Below the pieces are notes generated by a model, which saw only the letters and a program-made list of their open reading frames with translations, was not told where the DNA came from and searched no databases. This document shows, one piece after another, positions 49,401 to 61,467 of a stretch of DNA of 64,000 nt (the first letter of the stretch is position 1; every line of letters begins with the position of its first letter). The stretch covers positions 20,380,127 through 20,444,126 of the forward strand of contig NC_058495.1 in assembly GCF_020382885.2 (NCBI RefSeq), given 5' to 3'. This DNA is from Scatophagus argus. Its lineage: Eukaryota; Chordata; Actinopteri; Scatophagidae. The position numbers and the translations under genes were made by a program.

Positions 49401-52400
49401 ACTGCACAAATGTTGGCCAGATTTTGCAATGAGAACAACTTGTCATTTCCTCTGAGTAGAATTGCACACTTTTGTTTGAGCTGGTCCAAATGAGAAGCAG
49501 TCAGACAGAGGTTTTCACCAACCAACCCATAGTCCTGTTTTGGGACAGAAGAGACTGCCCTGCTGTCCTCTCTGTCAGGCTTCCTAGAAACTGAACCAAA
49601 GAGTGTGGGTGAGCCAATGACCTTTGACCTTCCTCAGCAGTAGAGGAGGAATGCAGCCAAATGGCCATGGAAATAGTCCAGTCCAGGGCTGTCGGAGCAG
49701 AACCCTAGAACTAAAGCAATCCGGGGAATATGTGTTTAATGTCACAATGTACAGTTTGCTTTTCCAGTATATGACTCACACAAAACTTTAATTGGTGAGA
49801 AACACAGAAGAACAGCATAACACTAAGGCAAACTTTAAGGAAATCAGAATATTTGTATGCATTATAGCTTGCTGACAAATTTAGAAGTCATGCCTTTCCT
49901 TGCTGTCTGTTAATGGCAAATTTTGTTTCAGTGACAAAACCCTGGTGTGTATGAGGCATCCAGTAGTGTAAGAACTCATCAACAGTTTTCTGCCAGACTA
50001 GAGCTGATGTAGCTGCATTGTGTCAATGGGCTGAAGCCAACTGACTCTCTGTCTAATGATTCTGAGAAGTGTGGACATTTTAAGCCTGAATCCAGGAAGT
50101 ATGTGACGTCCACACATCCCTACTTCCTGTCCATGTTGATGAGCTTTACAGCTTTAGAAGTACTCACTTAATTCAATGACTCACCATTAGCCTTTGGCAA
50201 ACTTTGACAGTACCACTAGATTATCAGATACTAGGAAGAACAGCTTACAGTTTAGAAAGGAGGCATTGCAAATCATATTGTTTGTCAGTCCTGTACTGTT
50301 TTTAAAGTCACAAAAGACTAAAATACAGGGAGGGTTTTTTCTTTTTCATCCTTTGCAAGGATATAAAGACTATTTGGGAGAGTGTCCGTTGCTCTTGGCA
50401 GAGTTGTGAGACTATTGTGATTGGATAATTAATGTGAGATAGCTTACCGCTGGCAGGAGATTGGTGTCTTCCAGAACAAGTTCTTTCTGTCCCCCTTTCC
50501 TCTGAGCACTCACAGCTTTAATCCTGCCCACTTCCCAACTTTAGACTTGCGCCAGTTGGACCTCTCTTAATTCGAAAACCCATCTTCCTCGTCAACTGTC
50601 ATCATCTTCACATCTTCACTGTCCAACAAGTCTAAACTCTGCCTTCTGCATGGCATTTCTTTAGTATCTAGATATCTATCTAGTATCTAGTATCTATCTT
50701 TTGTTTTGAAATTTTGCTGTGATAGTCAGGAAAGCTCCGGTATAACAGCATGAATGCTGGCCCTGTTTCATTTCAGTGTGCCACTAAACCGTGGCAGTGA
50801 GTTGGCATGCACTTTTAGGGCCATGGAGCTGGCACCTCTGAATGGAATGCAGCCATTATTAATGCTATTATCCACATGTACCTGTCTTTGGCAAGTCAAA
50901 GTGGCTGCTTTGAGAAAGGTCTTTTGCTCGATGTACCCATTAAATATTGATGCATAACCATAACCACCAAAAACATCCATCTGCAGGAGTGATCCTTTTT
51001 TATTTCTACATGCTCTGCCATTCTAACATTTTAAGATATATATTTATAGTTTATGAGAACCCACTTAGTGTTTAATTAAATTAAATTTAATTAAAGGCTG
51101 TTAACAATATGTTTTGTTGTGATAGTTTACCATTGTCACCCACTGACGACATTAGGATATTTCCTGTGCTGTACTTCTCATTTACAAGTTAATTTGTCCA
51201 ATCATCAAGCCAAAAACCCAGTGTATGCCTTTCATCATAATCTCACTCCCTTTTATCTTTTTATCAACTTTCACCTCCCTGTACAGGAAGAGACTAGAGA
51301 TGTTAGACAGGAAACAGGTCTAGGATGGGTGAGGGCGGTGGTGACCTCATTTCTGACACCCCTCCATTCGTCACTCAAACATTCACACAAACATTAAGGC
51401 AGTCTTGTCCCTCTTGTAGCTGTCAAAGTTAATAGCTATACCGTGTATGGTGTGGATCTTGAGGCATCACTTGTGTTATCACTCTGAATAGCTCAGCCTT
51501 TGAGGGCAAAAGTGTTTTGACAAGGATTTTCTATCCTTTGTTAACTGGTCTTATTTGAAATCATCTTCTTGTCAGTGTTGCATTGTATTCAAATGTATTT
51601 GCATGCATACTTAAGACTGCTTGCTCAAAAGTAGACGGACTTGGTCTGCACAGTTGTTAACCATGCAGGCACAGGCAGAGACTGTTGCCAGGACATTACC
51701 TCGTTCAGTTACGACTTCAAAGTCTGCCCTATTGGCCTGTGGTGGCAGCCAGTGAATTGTTTCCTTTCTTTATGATCCCTGTTGGGTTTTTTTGTCTCAT
51801 GGAGCAGGGTTTGTTTATTATTAGCTCCTCAGCAGCCTGAATTACTTATAGCCCCTGTTATTTTTAGTGGGGCCTCAGGTGTTTGGTGACCCATGAGGAT
51901 TTGGTTCATGGCTTTACTTGTTGTGATGTCATGTGAGGTGATCAAGTCTGGAAAATGACCCTACTAACAGCCAAACAGGTAAGATCATCAGCCTTTTTCC
52001 ACTTCACTCCAGCCAGAAGAGGTAGAGCGTGTGTGTAATTGTATGTTCGAATGTGTTTTTGAATGTGATTTTTGAGTTTGGTTTGCTCTGTTTCTGCCTG
52101 TCTGCGTGTGTGATATTCATGCTTCTGACTGTTATGTGCACATGAATGTGAGTCATTGTGTCTATGCACGTTTCCCCTTGGCCACTGTGTAAATCTGTCC
52201 AAGTAAATCCAGCCCCATGCCGCCTCATTCAGATTATTTGTCTCATCCTAAATCTTTTAAACCTCTTGAAGTTGATAAGGTCAGCGGTACAAAGGCACAA
52301 CAAAGTTTTTAGAGCAGGAAATATTCTTACTGGAGACATTTACTGTATCTATAAAGGAATGTGTCTGTGTAGTTACTTTGCCCTTCACGTTCCCTCCAAT

Positions 52401-55400
52401 GCCCGAATACCTCCATTGCGTTTGTTTTATATCTAAATTCACGCAGCACCTCAATATTAGCCCCCTCGTCCTCCAGTGTCCATGGCCATACATGTGCAAA
52501 AGGCAGATCTCACCCACCCTTCCTTCCTTCCTGCACTCCCACCCCGTCACCAACTATCCTTCCGTGCACGGGTCCTCTTAATACAATCATATCTGCTGAT
52601 CACATTTCTCGAACTCCTGAACGTGCTCTAAAGCCTTGTTGAGCTGCTGCACCCTGAGTTCAATGTTACATTGACCCACTTGATAACCTCAATGTGACAT
52701 ACCTGCTCTCTGTTTGTCCCCTTTGCTGCCCTGATATTGTTAGTAGATGAAAGCTCACAGATTAATATTGTTAAGTGAGTGCTTTGATCTTCGTAAACGT
52801 GTTGATCATGGTGAGGATGCCGAAGCAGTTGTTTGCGTGACTGTGAATAACTCTGAATGTGGGGCAGAAGGTAATGCCCAGTTCAAAAACAGTTAACATA
52901 AATGATTGCAGTGAAGAGGACATGGTGACTTTGGGTGGGTGTTGATAGTGTAGCATGCACTGTCACCTTTACAGCAAGAATGACATTTTTAGGTCTGATT
53001 TTAGCACTTTTCTGTGGGAATTTTCAAGGTCTTCTTGCATCACTGGTGTCCTCAAGGGGCTGCAGTTGCCCCTGGAAGACAACTTCTGACAACCTTAACG
53101 GGCATGTGACCTTTCATTGCCAATTATCAGTTTTGGAGTTGCAATTGCTTTGCAATTGTTCGTGCTCCATTAAGAAATGTTTGTGCAAAAATAGGTAGCA
53201 AAACCGGCACGAAGCAAGTTTAGAAAAATGACTGTAAATGTTTTTCTAAGATTGGCATTTAGCTATAGCTGCTGTTTCTTTGGTAGTTCATATCTTTGCC
53301 ATGGCAGCAGCGACATATGTCACTGACGTGTTGGTGTATGTGAATGAACTTTGAAATTCAACTTTGCAAATGACTTTTAATGAAAATTTGTCTGTCTTTG
53401 ATGCTGATGGACTGGTAACCTTGTCCTGCATATCCTTGCTTCTTCCTTGTGTATTCCGCTTTATATCGAGTGTGTTTTCTGAGGATTCATACTGATTTTT
53501 ACAGGGACATTTATGGTGTGTCAGATCACTAAAGCCAGCTCAGTTCCAGCATGTGGTATTAGCCTAAGTGAGCCCAAATCTTGTTTGCTGTCACAGAACA
53601 AACTAAAATTGTCATTGACTAACCAAGGACTTTGTAATACATTGATCTTGATCAAAACCTGTTCTCGCCCTTTTGTCAAGTATGGAAGAGCCCTGATTTT
53701 GTCAGGAGGTCTTCTTCTCACTGCACTCCTGTTGTGCTCTTATGTGGAGATGAGGGGCTAGATTCCAACTTCCTGTTGGCTGCATATGCCAGCGTCTCTG
53801 TTTGCGACTGGCACACTCCTCATCAGCACTGTGAAAAGCCCCTGCTAACTGCCCCATGCTGTACTCCCATTTCTTTCAAGGTCATGGCTTTCACTTCCCT
53901 GTCTCTTCTTTTTATTTCTGTTGCTCTCTTCACTATGTCATTTCTGCTAGATTCTCAGTCATTTTCCCATTTGGGCTTCAGTGTTCCATAACATGCATAT
54001 TAAACTCCTCTGCACACTGTTAAAGGTATATTGCTTATACTGCAGATCCCATAAATGTTTGTTTGATATACATACATTTGTGATTGTGTTTGTGCCTGCT
54101 GGTCTGTGAGCTTGTGGATGTCAGTCAGATGAGTCCTGAGCTTCAAATAACTGAGCTTCAAATACCAGTAGTATGTGTCATACTGCTTTAAATGTTAATC
54201 TAAATGACATCCAAAGTTGCTAAATCACTCCTGTGTCTCAGTGTTATCCTGATTTCGATGTTTAATCTGTCATTCCCAACTCTCTCTCTTTGTGCTTTCT
54301 AATTTTAATATGTAATACAGGTGTTGACACTGGCGTAGCTGTATGTTAACACTGCAAGACGAGCACATGATCATAAGCTCAGCGGTAACAGGTTGTATTT
54401 ATGGCCCTCGTTCAAATCATGACTTTATACTTGTGCAAACAGGGAGACCACCTGTGCTTGTGTTGGGCTACTGTGAAACATAAGATGAAGTGAATAAAAC
54501 TTGCCCTGCTAAGATTGAGCAGGCCTTGTTTGCCCATTATGATGCAGGGGTGTTCATAAGGGGGTGCCCAGAAGTCCATCAGAAATAAAGCTATAGATGT
54601 GATTGTGCATATACACCAAACACAATGTGTGTTTAAGTGTATCTGCCGCTATTTTGAACTTGTCTCTCATGGTCTATTTTACTCTCATGTTCCAAGAGGA
54701 AGGATTAGAGAGATTACTGCTGGGCTTTCTGACTCTGTTCTCTGCACAAACAGCCAACTGTAATGTTCAGCACAAACGCTCAGACACACATGTGCACGCA
54801 CGCAAACACACATTCTCACGTACACACAAAACATGATATTTTAGAGCCTACAAATACGCAACCATACACTGGAGAACATTTTATAGTTTTGTGTAATAAT
54901 ACACCTCACCCTCATGTTGTGTTTTTCCACGGCAGCTAATTCATATGAATGGAGACGGCAACGAGTGACTGGCTTAATCAGATGTTATTTTGTCTGCTAC
55001 GATAATCTGTGTCAAGAAGGACTTGGAGTGTGCAAGATGAGGATTATAGTTTCCACACTGACTACAACACAAGCTCTCAGCAGCGCACCTTTTCGCTCCA
55101 CCTAATTTTCATAACACAACATCCTGACCTCTGCTGCCATTCATATCTCTATCTTCTACTTTTACACATACTTCAAGTTCAGAGTCCCCGCAAATCAGTC
55201 AGCAAGTGTGATTTTTCTAGTATAATGTTGATACGCTGCAGTTGTTCAGGATGGGGAAGTAAAGTTTAAGTAATCTTTACATGGTTACAAAGTGAGTAGG
55301 TCAGTTGAGTAGTGTTTTAGATATTAGCTCCAGTCAGATGAAAGCCTGAGAGTGTTAACCCTGACCGACCCTGTTGTTCAGTGTAAAACATGTAACTTTA

Positions 55401-55752
55401 AAGGACATGTTTGGGTAATGAAAATTGCCTCTATGTAAACCTGACAACATTCAAATGGAGGTATTTTTATTTTGCACTATTGTCATACCAAATCTGTTGG
55501 TTCAGGGTAGTTGTCTGTGTAGTTAGTAAGTAACTTAATATTTGACTACTGTGTGTTTGTTTATGCTTGACTACAGTGTGTTTTGTGCTACATGCCTACA
55601 TGCTGTTTCTATCCCCTGCTTGTTCCGTTGCTCCCTTCCTCACACTTCATATGAGGAACTAATTCTCTTTGTCCCGTCAAGTTGTTAAAACCCTGCTGAC
55701 ATATCAAACAGCTGGACTCAGTTTCGTCCCCCCTTCTTGTTTTTATTCTTCT

Positions 55753-55812
<60 letters not shown>

Positions 55813-55900
55813 TCTCTCGCTCTTCCTTTCCCTAGACTCCCCCTCCCACCACTGTCTTTGTTTGCTTGCTCTTTTCCCTCGAAGGGTTACCACCCAACAA
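43410..55900. other. Long gene-poor stretch, probably ip6k2 5' intron
   Basis: About 12.5 kb with no recognised coding exon on either strand. It contains simple repeats (TATC-type near 50.67 kb). A minus-strand open segment near 49.3-49.63 kb reads protein-like (SHLDQLKQKCAILLRGNDKL) but has no recognised homologue. Confidence 0.5.
55756..55818. repeat. (CT)n microsatellite
   Basis: About 60 bp of CT repeats just upstream of a CCAAT/GC-box promoter for ip6k2. Confidence 0.97.
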
Positions 55901-55914
55901 CCTGCTTTGGGTGC

Positions 55915-55960
55915 TTCTGATTGGTGGATTGTCTGTGATGTGGGCGGTCCAAGTTTCAGG
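55915..55960 (+). promoter_or_regulatory. ip6k2: Candidate proximal ip6k2 promoter
   Basis: A reverse CCAAT box (ATTGG, 55920-55924) is followed by a GC box (GGGCGG, 55942-55947), about 520 bp upstream of the ip6k2 ATG. A polypyrimidine tract and CAAGCAG acceptor (exon start 56228) suggest that a 5' UTR intron lies between them. Confidence 0.45.
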
Positions 55961-56464
55961 CTTTAGCAGTGGTGAGCCAGCTAGCAGTTGTCAGAGAGCA
56001 TCCAGTCTTCAGTGAAGGCACGAGCAGAGTCTGTCTCTGTTTGCATTGTCTGCTGCTGCAGCAATTGTCCAAACATCAGCGTTTGGAGGACTTTCTGTGG
56101 CTCTCTGTTTCTACTCAGCTACAGCAACTGTCAGACAAGGAGTTTAAAAGGAATTAAATATCCACTGAATCTTGGGGTTTTATTGTTTCTCCTCTATTTC
56201 CTCCTTTTTGTGTTTTTCGACAAGCAGAATCCGAAACAGCACGGACGAAGCAGATCATCATCACAACAGCATCAGAAGACACCGTGTGAACAACTTGGAA
56301 AAAAACCCTGTAGCCTTAATGTGGGATACCACGATCAGTCCTCTGTGGCTCTGCAGTGCGTGAGTGAGTGTGTGCGTAACCCTGCCAGATAGGGCCCCAC
56401 CACATTGTGTGTGCGTGCGTGAGAAGGCTAATGCCCACGGTAGTGTGGTCAGGGCCAGAGGAGG

Positions 56465-59400
56465 ATGGGTCCGGCTGTGGAGGCTCAGGCGCAGAAGGCC
56501 ATGGATGCAGAGCAAAAGCAAAAGCACCAGCTGCAGCACCAGCAGTGCTACTTGGAGAAAGGGGTGATGCTTGAGCCCTTTGTGCACCAGGTGGGGGGAC
56601 ATTGCTGCGTTCTTCGCTTTGGGGAGCAGACCATCTGCAAGCCCCTCATCCCCCGTGAACATCAGTTCTACAAGAGTCTGCCTGCTGCAATGAGGAAGTT
56701 TACCCCCCAGTACAGAGGTAATGCAAACTAGCCTTCTCTATCCTGTTTTGTGGTTGTTGTGTTGTGGCTGCTATGCATCTCTCTCTTTCTTTCGGCTTTT
56801 CATTACTCTTTGTGTCAGATGAGAATAGATATTTTTGCAGACCCGCCTAATTAATGTAGGTTGTGTGTACAGTGTGAATTTGGAGATTTTTAGGAAACAG
56901 AGCTCACTGCTCCTGCTAAAGTGTTGTTTCTAGGTGCCTGCCAGCAGCATGTACTAAATGGTGCCACAAGAGGGTGCTGTAGCTGACACTCCAAATGAGC
57001 CTTCTATACACAGGCAAACCACTTGTGATGTCCTGTTTGTATGAAGCTGTACTAACAAAGACAAATGAGGTATTCCCTCGATTTTTTTATTTATTAAAGC
57101 TTTTTTGCGGCACATAGCCAGTGCGAAGAAATGGATGCAAAGTGAGATTCTTCCTTGCTCAGATCCAGAAATCCATGGAGCTCCTGGACAGAGACCCTGA
57201 GGTCATCTGAAAAGGTCAACATAGGCAGCATAGGCTATACAAAACCTCCACCACACCCTTTTCGTTAAATATTTAGCACAGTAAGTGACATTACAAACAA
57301 AGCCTGTGTCCAACAGGCTAGCCTGTTTTTGAGCATACCTATGCATCTCTCACACACATCACAATAAACTCTTCAAGTTTTATGTCATCTGTGGTGGGGA
57401 TTTGATAATAAAATAGCATCCCCCTTTTCAAAATACTGATCTAGAAACTCGTGAGTTAAATATGTCTCGTGCTCCCTATATTCCCTTTTTGTTGTGCTCT
57501 TTATCTGCAGCTGAAGCCTGTAGACTAGCATCATATCTATTTTTCTGTGTATGTGTGGGGTGATGCTTTGTGGTTTCTGTATGTTTTATATATCTATATA
57601 CATATATTGTTCATCCTTTTGTTATGCTGTTTTGTATTTTTGGGAATAAATGGAACTGACTTAAATTTTGTAGCCTTGCGTCATTTGTGTTTGGGCTGTT
57701 ATTTATTTTAGGTGGGGTTTTTTTGTTGCCATTAAACTCATTTAAGAGCATGGTTTGTTGTGTGTTTATGGGTTTACACAATTGAAACCAATTGCCTGCA
57801 TATGGATATTGACTGATTGTTTTTTCATTCTGTCTTTTTTGTGTTGCTTTGAGAGCAGTATCTCTGTCTCATCCTCTCTTGTGTGTTAGTTCTGTCCAGG
57901 TATTCATGAGGTAACAGAGATGTGAGCGTAGACACAAACTGCTCTAAGCGTAGCTCCTGCTTAAAGCAGCAAGATAAGAAATATTTAGCACTTAAGAGCC
58001 TGGTTTATCTTGTCAGCTTTATTGTGCTTTGATTCTGTATCTGAGACATATTCTTTTCACTGCTCCGTGACACCAATGTCTCTGTCTCCATCTATGTCCC
58101 ACTCTCAGGTGTGGTGTCAGTGAGCTTTGAGGAGGATGAAGAAGGGAACCTTTGCCTCATCGCTTACCCCCTCCAGAGTGACCCAGCAGCGGATCTGGAG
58201 AACAAGGACCCTTCAGCTGACTGCGAGTCCAAAAATGAGATGCCCAAGTGGGGGAAGACAATATCGTCCTCGCTGCTTGTGGACAGTGAAAATTATAGCA
58301 TAGACAGCCGAAGCCGCCACTCCAGTAAAGACAAGGACAAGAGGTGAGATGAAACAAAATGTCCAAGCAGACACAGCAGTACACTGAGGGATTTATTACT
58401 CATGATAAAGCAGAAGGTATAGTTGATGCATCAACAGGCGGGGAGAAAGTGAGTCACTTTCTCACATACATGGAGGGTCACGTAAATTGAAGCGAAAATG
58501 ATGCATTGATCACTTCAGAGCAGTTACACAAGCATTACATACTTAAAGGGATCTTTAGTTTTCCATGAATGGAAAAGCTGTAGTCTGAAGACTCACTTTA
58601 ATCGACGGATGACGCACTTGTGGTTACGCATACAACCTAAGGCAAAACTGCTTCTAAATACTGTGAGAGGCTGATCCTTGGCCTTGGCAGTCAGAGAGAG
58701 GGTCACAGTGTCAGGGTTACATAACCCGCAATAGATGCATATACATGCATGTACACAAACACAAAACTCAGTCGGTGTCTGGCAAAGTGACAGGAATTAT
58801 GAAAATATATGTTGAGGCTGACTTGTGTTTATTTTGCATATTGAGCAAAAGGCATGACTACATTGGCTGCCTCTTTACATACAATATAGCAGCTCATCAC
58901 TGCCCTTTTGATATACACTCCACATGCATACTTTACCCACACCACCTTAACCATACTTTCTTGTGCCTAAAACTGATGAGGCTTTCGTTCCCTCTGCCGT
59001 CCAGTATTCACAAACTGCAGGAGGATGTGGAGCTGGAGTGGCTGCGGCAGACCGAGGTGCTCTACTACAGACTAGAGCGCAGTCACAGTAATGCCGTACC
59101 ACAGCTCAAACACAACCCCTGGAGCCTCAAGTGTCAACAGCAGCACCTGCAAAAGATGAAGGAAAACGCCAAGCACCGCAACCAGTACAGTATCCTTTCA
59201 GTGACTGAGGACTTACACCACGACACCTGCCTGTTTACCTGTGGTTGAAACCTATGCATCATTATCAGGAGTTCCACCAAGTACCTGAGACCCGTTATCT
59301 AACACACTGTCTAGCTATCAGTGTCTTTGTCCTGTGGAGTTGACCCTCCAAAACATTCCCGTTAGTTACTTGATACTGATGTAGCCTACCTGTACCTGTA

Positions 59401-60668
59401 ACTTGTGGAGGGAAAAGCTTAGAATTTGTAGGTTTTTTTTAGCTAACCTTGGAAGCGGTTTAGTCCAGAAGGCCGTGGTTTTTCCACTTTTCTTGACTCG
59501 ATTTCCAGAATTCATCCTGCTGGAGAACCTGACATGGCGGCACATGATGCCGTGTGTGTTGGACCTGAAGATGGGCACACAGCAGCATGGAGACGATGCC
59601 ACTGAGGAGAAGAAGGCTGTGAAGATCCGCAAGTGTCAGCAGAGCACTGCATCCTTGATAGGAGTCTGCCTCTCTGGCATGCAGGTGAGGTTCAATCCAA
59701 GACTGGCCTCACCGTTAAAGCTTCTGTCTTGAAGGAATAGTAATTGCATGTTTATCCTCTTTCTGTCGAAGAGTTAGATGAGACTATGTATAACACTGCC
59801 ATATCTGTCTGTTAAATGTAAGGCCGCAACCAGCAGGTGATTAACGTACCTCTCAACGTCTGATTACTTAAGTAGAAACTTAAAAAAAAGTTAAGCAAAA
59901 CATTTGTTGTGCAGGTAACTCTAAATTAGCTGTAAAATTCTTTAGCTGGACAGGCTAGAGCAGGTGGAACAAAGACAATTTATTAAAAATATCACTATTC
60001 CTGTTCCACTTTTCCAACCTCTCATTGTTACTCCATCTTTTCAGGTATACCGGTCTGACACAGGCCAGCTGATGTTCATGAGCAAGTTCCATGGCCGCAG
60101 GCTTACCCTGCCGGATTTCAAGGAGGCTTTGTTCCAGTTCTTCCACAGTGGACACCGTCTACGACATGAACTCCTCTCTCCGGTGCTGCGCAGACTCAGA
60201 GAGATGCAGGCCGCGCTGGAAGCCTGCGAATCCTACCGTTTCTACTCCAGCTCCCTGCTCATCATCTATGATGGCGCGTCCCCCCAAAAGCAGACACGGC
60301 AACACACTGAGGATGGCCTCTCTGAAGAAGAAGAGGAAGATGAGGACGAGGAGGCAGAGGCTGAACCAGAAATGGAAGAGGACGAGGAGGAGGAGGTGGG
60401 TGAAGTAGCAGGTGCACTTGGTTTTCCTCACAGCCCCTCCAAGTCTAGTGATGGCAGCAGCAGTGTTGGGAGCTCAAGTATCAGCCAGTCTTGCCTGTCT
60501 TGCTCAGACCCCGTGGTGGACGTCAGGATGATAGATTTTGCCCACACCACCTGCAGACATTTCCAAGGTGATAGTGTGGTGTACGAGGGCCTGGACAGTG
60601 GCTACCTCTTTGGTCTCCAGAACCTGATCACCATCATCTCAGAGCTGGAGAACCACAGCACAGAATGA
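56465..60668 (+). CDS. ip6k2: Inositol hexakisphosphate kinase 2
   Basis: IP6K2 phosphorylates InsP6 to the pyrophosphate 5-InsP7. Five coding exons join in frame: 56465-56717, 58109-58343, 59005-59189, 59509-59684 and 60045-60668. They give 490 codons (human about 426). The start MGPAVEAQAQKAMDAE aligns with the human IP6K2 start, followed by LEPFVHQVGGHCCVLRFGEQ. The family InsP-binding motif PCVLDLKMG is at residues 239-247, the SSLL motif at 352-355 and the catalytic IDF at 446-448. The middle exon (LEWLRQTEVLYYRLE, HNPWSLKCQQQ) is IP6K2-type, not IP6K1. The extra length is mostly an acidic stretch (about residues 374-402) and a Ser-rich stretch (413-435) between SSLL and IDF. Polyadenylation signals follow at 61310-61315 and 61462-61467. 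Confidence 0.96.
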
Positions 60669-61467
60669 AGACTGGCATTTACTAACCTTTGGAAGAAAAG
60701 ACGAGGACTGGACTACATAAGGGGAGAGTATTTCTCCTCTCCTCTTCAAAATTAAACCTTGTTGTAGCTGGCCTTTCATCGGACCCCGTCCCTTTTTCTG
60801 CCATTGGTGCTTCTCGATGTTCCTGTTGTGTGTTTCCATCTTCAGGATATGAAACAGAACTTCACGTAACATAGAAAAGCCATCTGTGTGACTGATGTGG
60901 TGATTTACCCATTGCCATCATTCTGTTTAACCCAGTTCCCCACGAGGACAAAAAAAGGGTAGGCAGCGAATAAAAGTAGTTTGAAGTCCTGAGACAGTAG
61001 AAATGTTTTCCTTGTGTCTGATTCCAAAGAAAGTATGAGCATTTTGCACGCACAGACATGCACTGAAACACATTCTGTTTAACAAGTGTGTGTTTACACT
61101 GAGACAGGGCTACATGAGAGAGCAGGAGCTGCATGAGGACAGAGTCGATGGGAGGAGAGGCAGTGAGATCACACCCGCCGTTCTTCTATACTGCCTTTTC
61201 TGTTTGCCGTCCTTCTTTCCTTGTTCATCTTCAGTCAAAGAAGCTGTATTCGCAAGGCTGTCAGAGACAGATGATATAGAGTTATTTCTTTATTTGACAT
61301 GTTTCATAAAATAAACAAAAAGTTCAAAAAAGACTGTGAATGGAGAGTGCTACATTCCATGTTATTAATGTTATAATGATATGAATTAATATTGTTATTG
61401 ACATACTTGGATACCTCTATCTTGTATGTATGTGTTGTTCACAGTCTGTTGGGGGGAGGGGATTAAA
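60669..61467 (+). other. ip6k2: ip6k2 3' UTR
   Basis: Noncoding sequence between the ip6k2 stop and two candidate poly(A) signals, AATAAA (61310-61315) and ATTAAA (61462-61467). The second is followed by a GT-rich stretch (TTGTGCTAACATCTGTGTCT). Confidence 0.6.

Noticed and set aside
60159..60431. Minus-strand open frame over ip6k2 exon 5
   Set aside because: Antisense shadow of the real IP6K2 coding exon and its acidic repeat.
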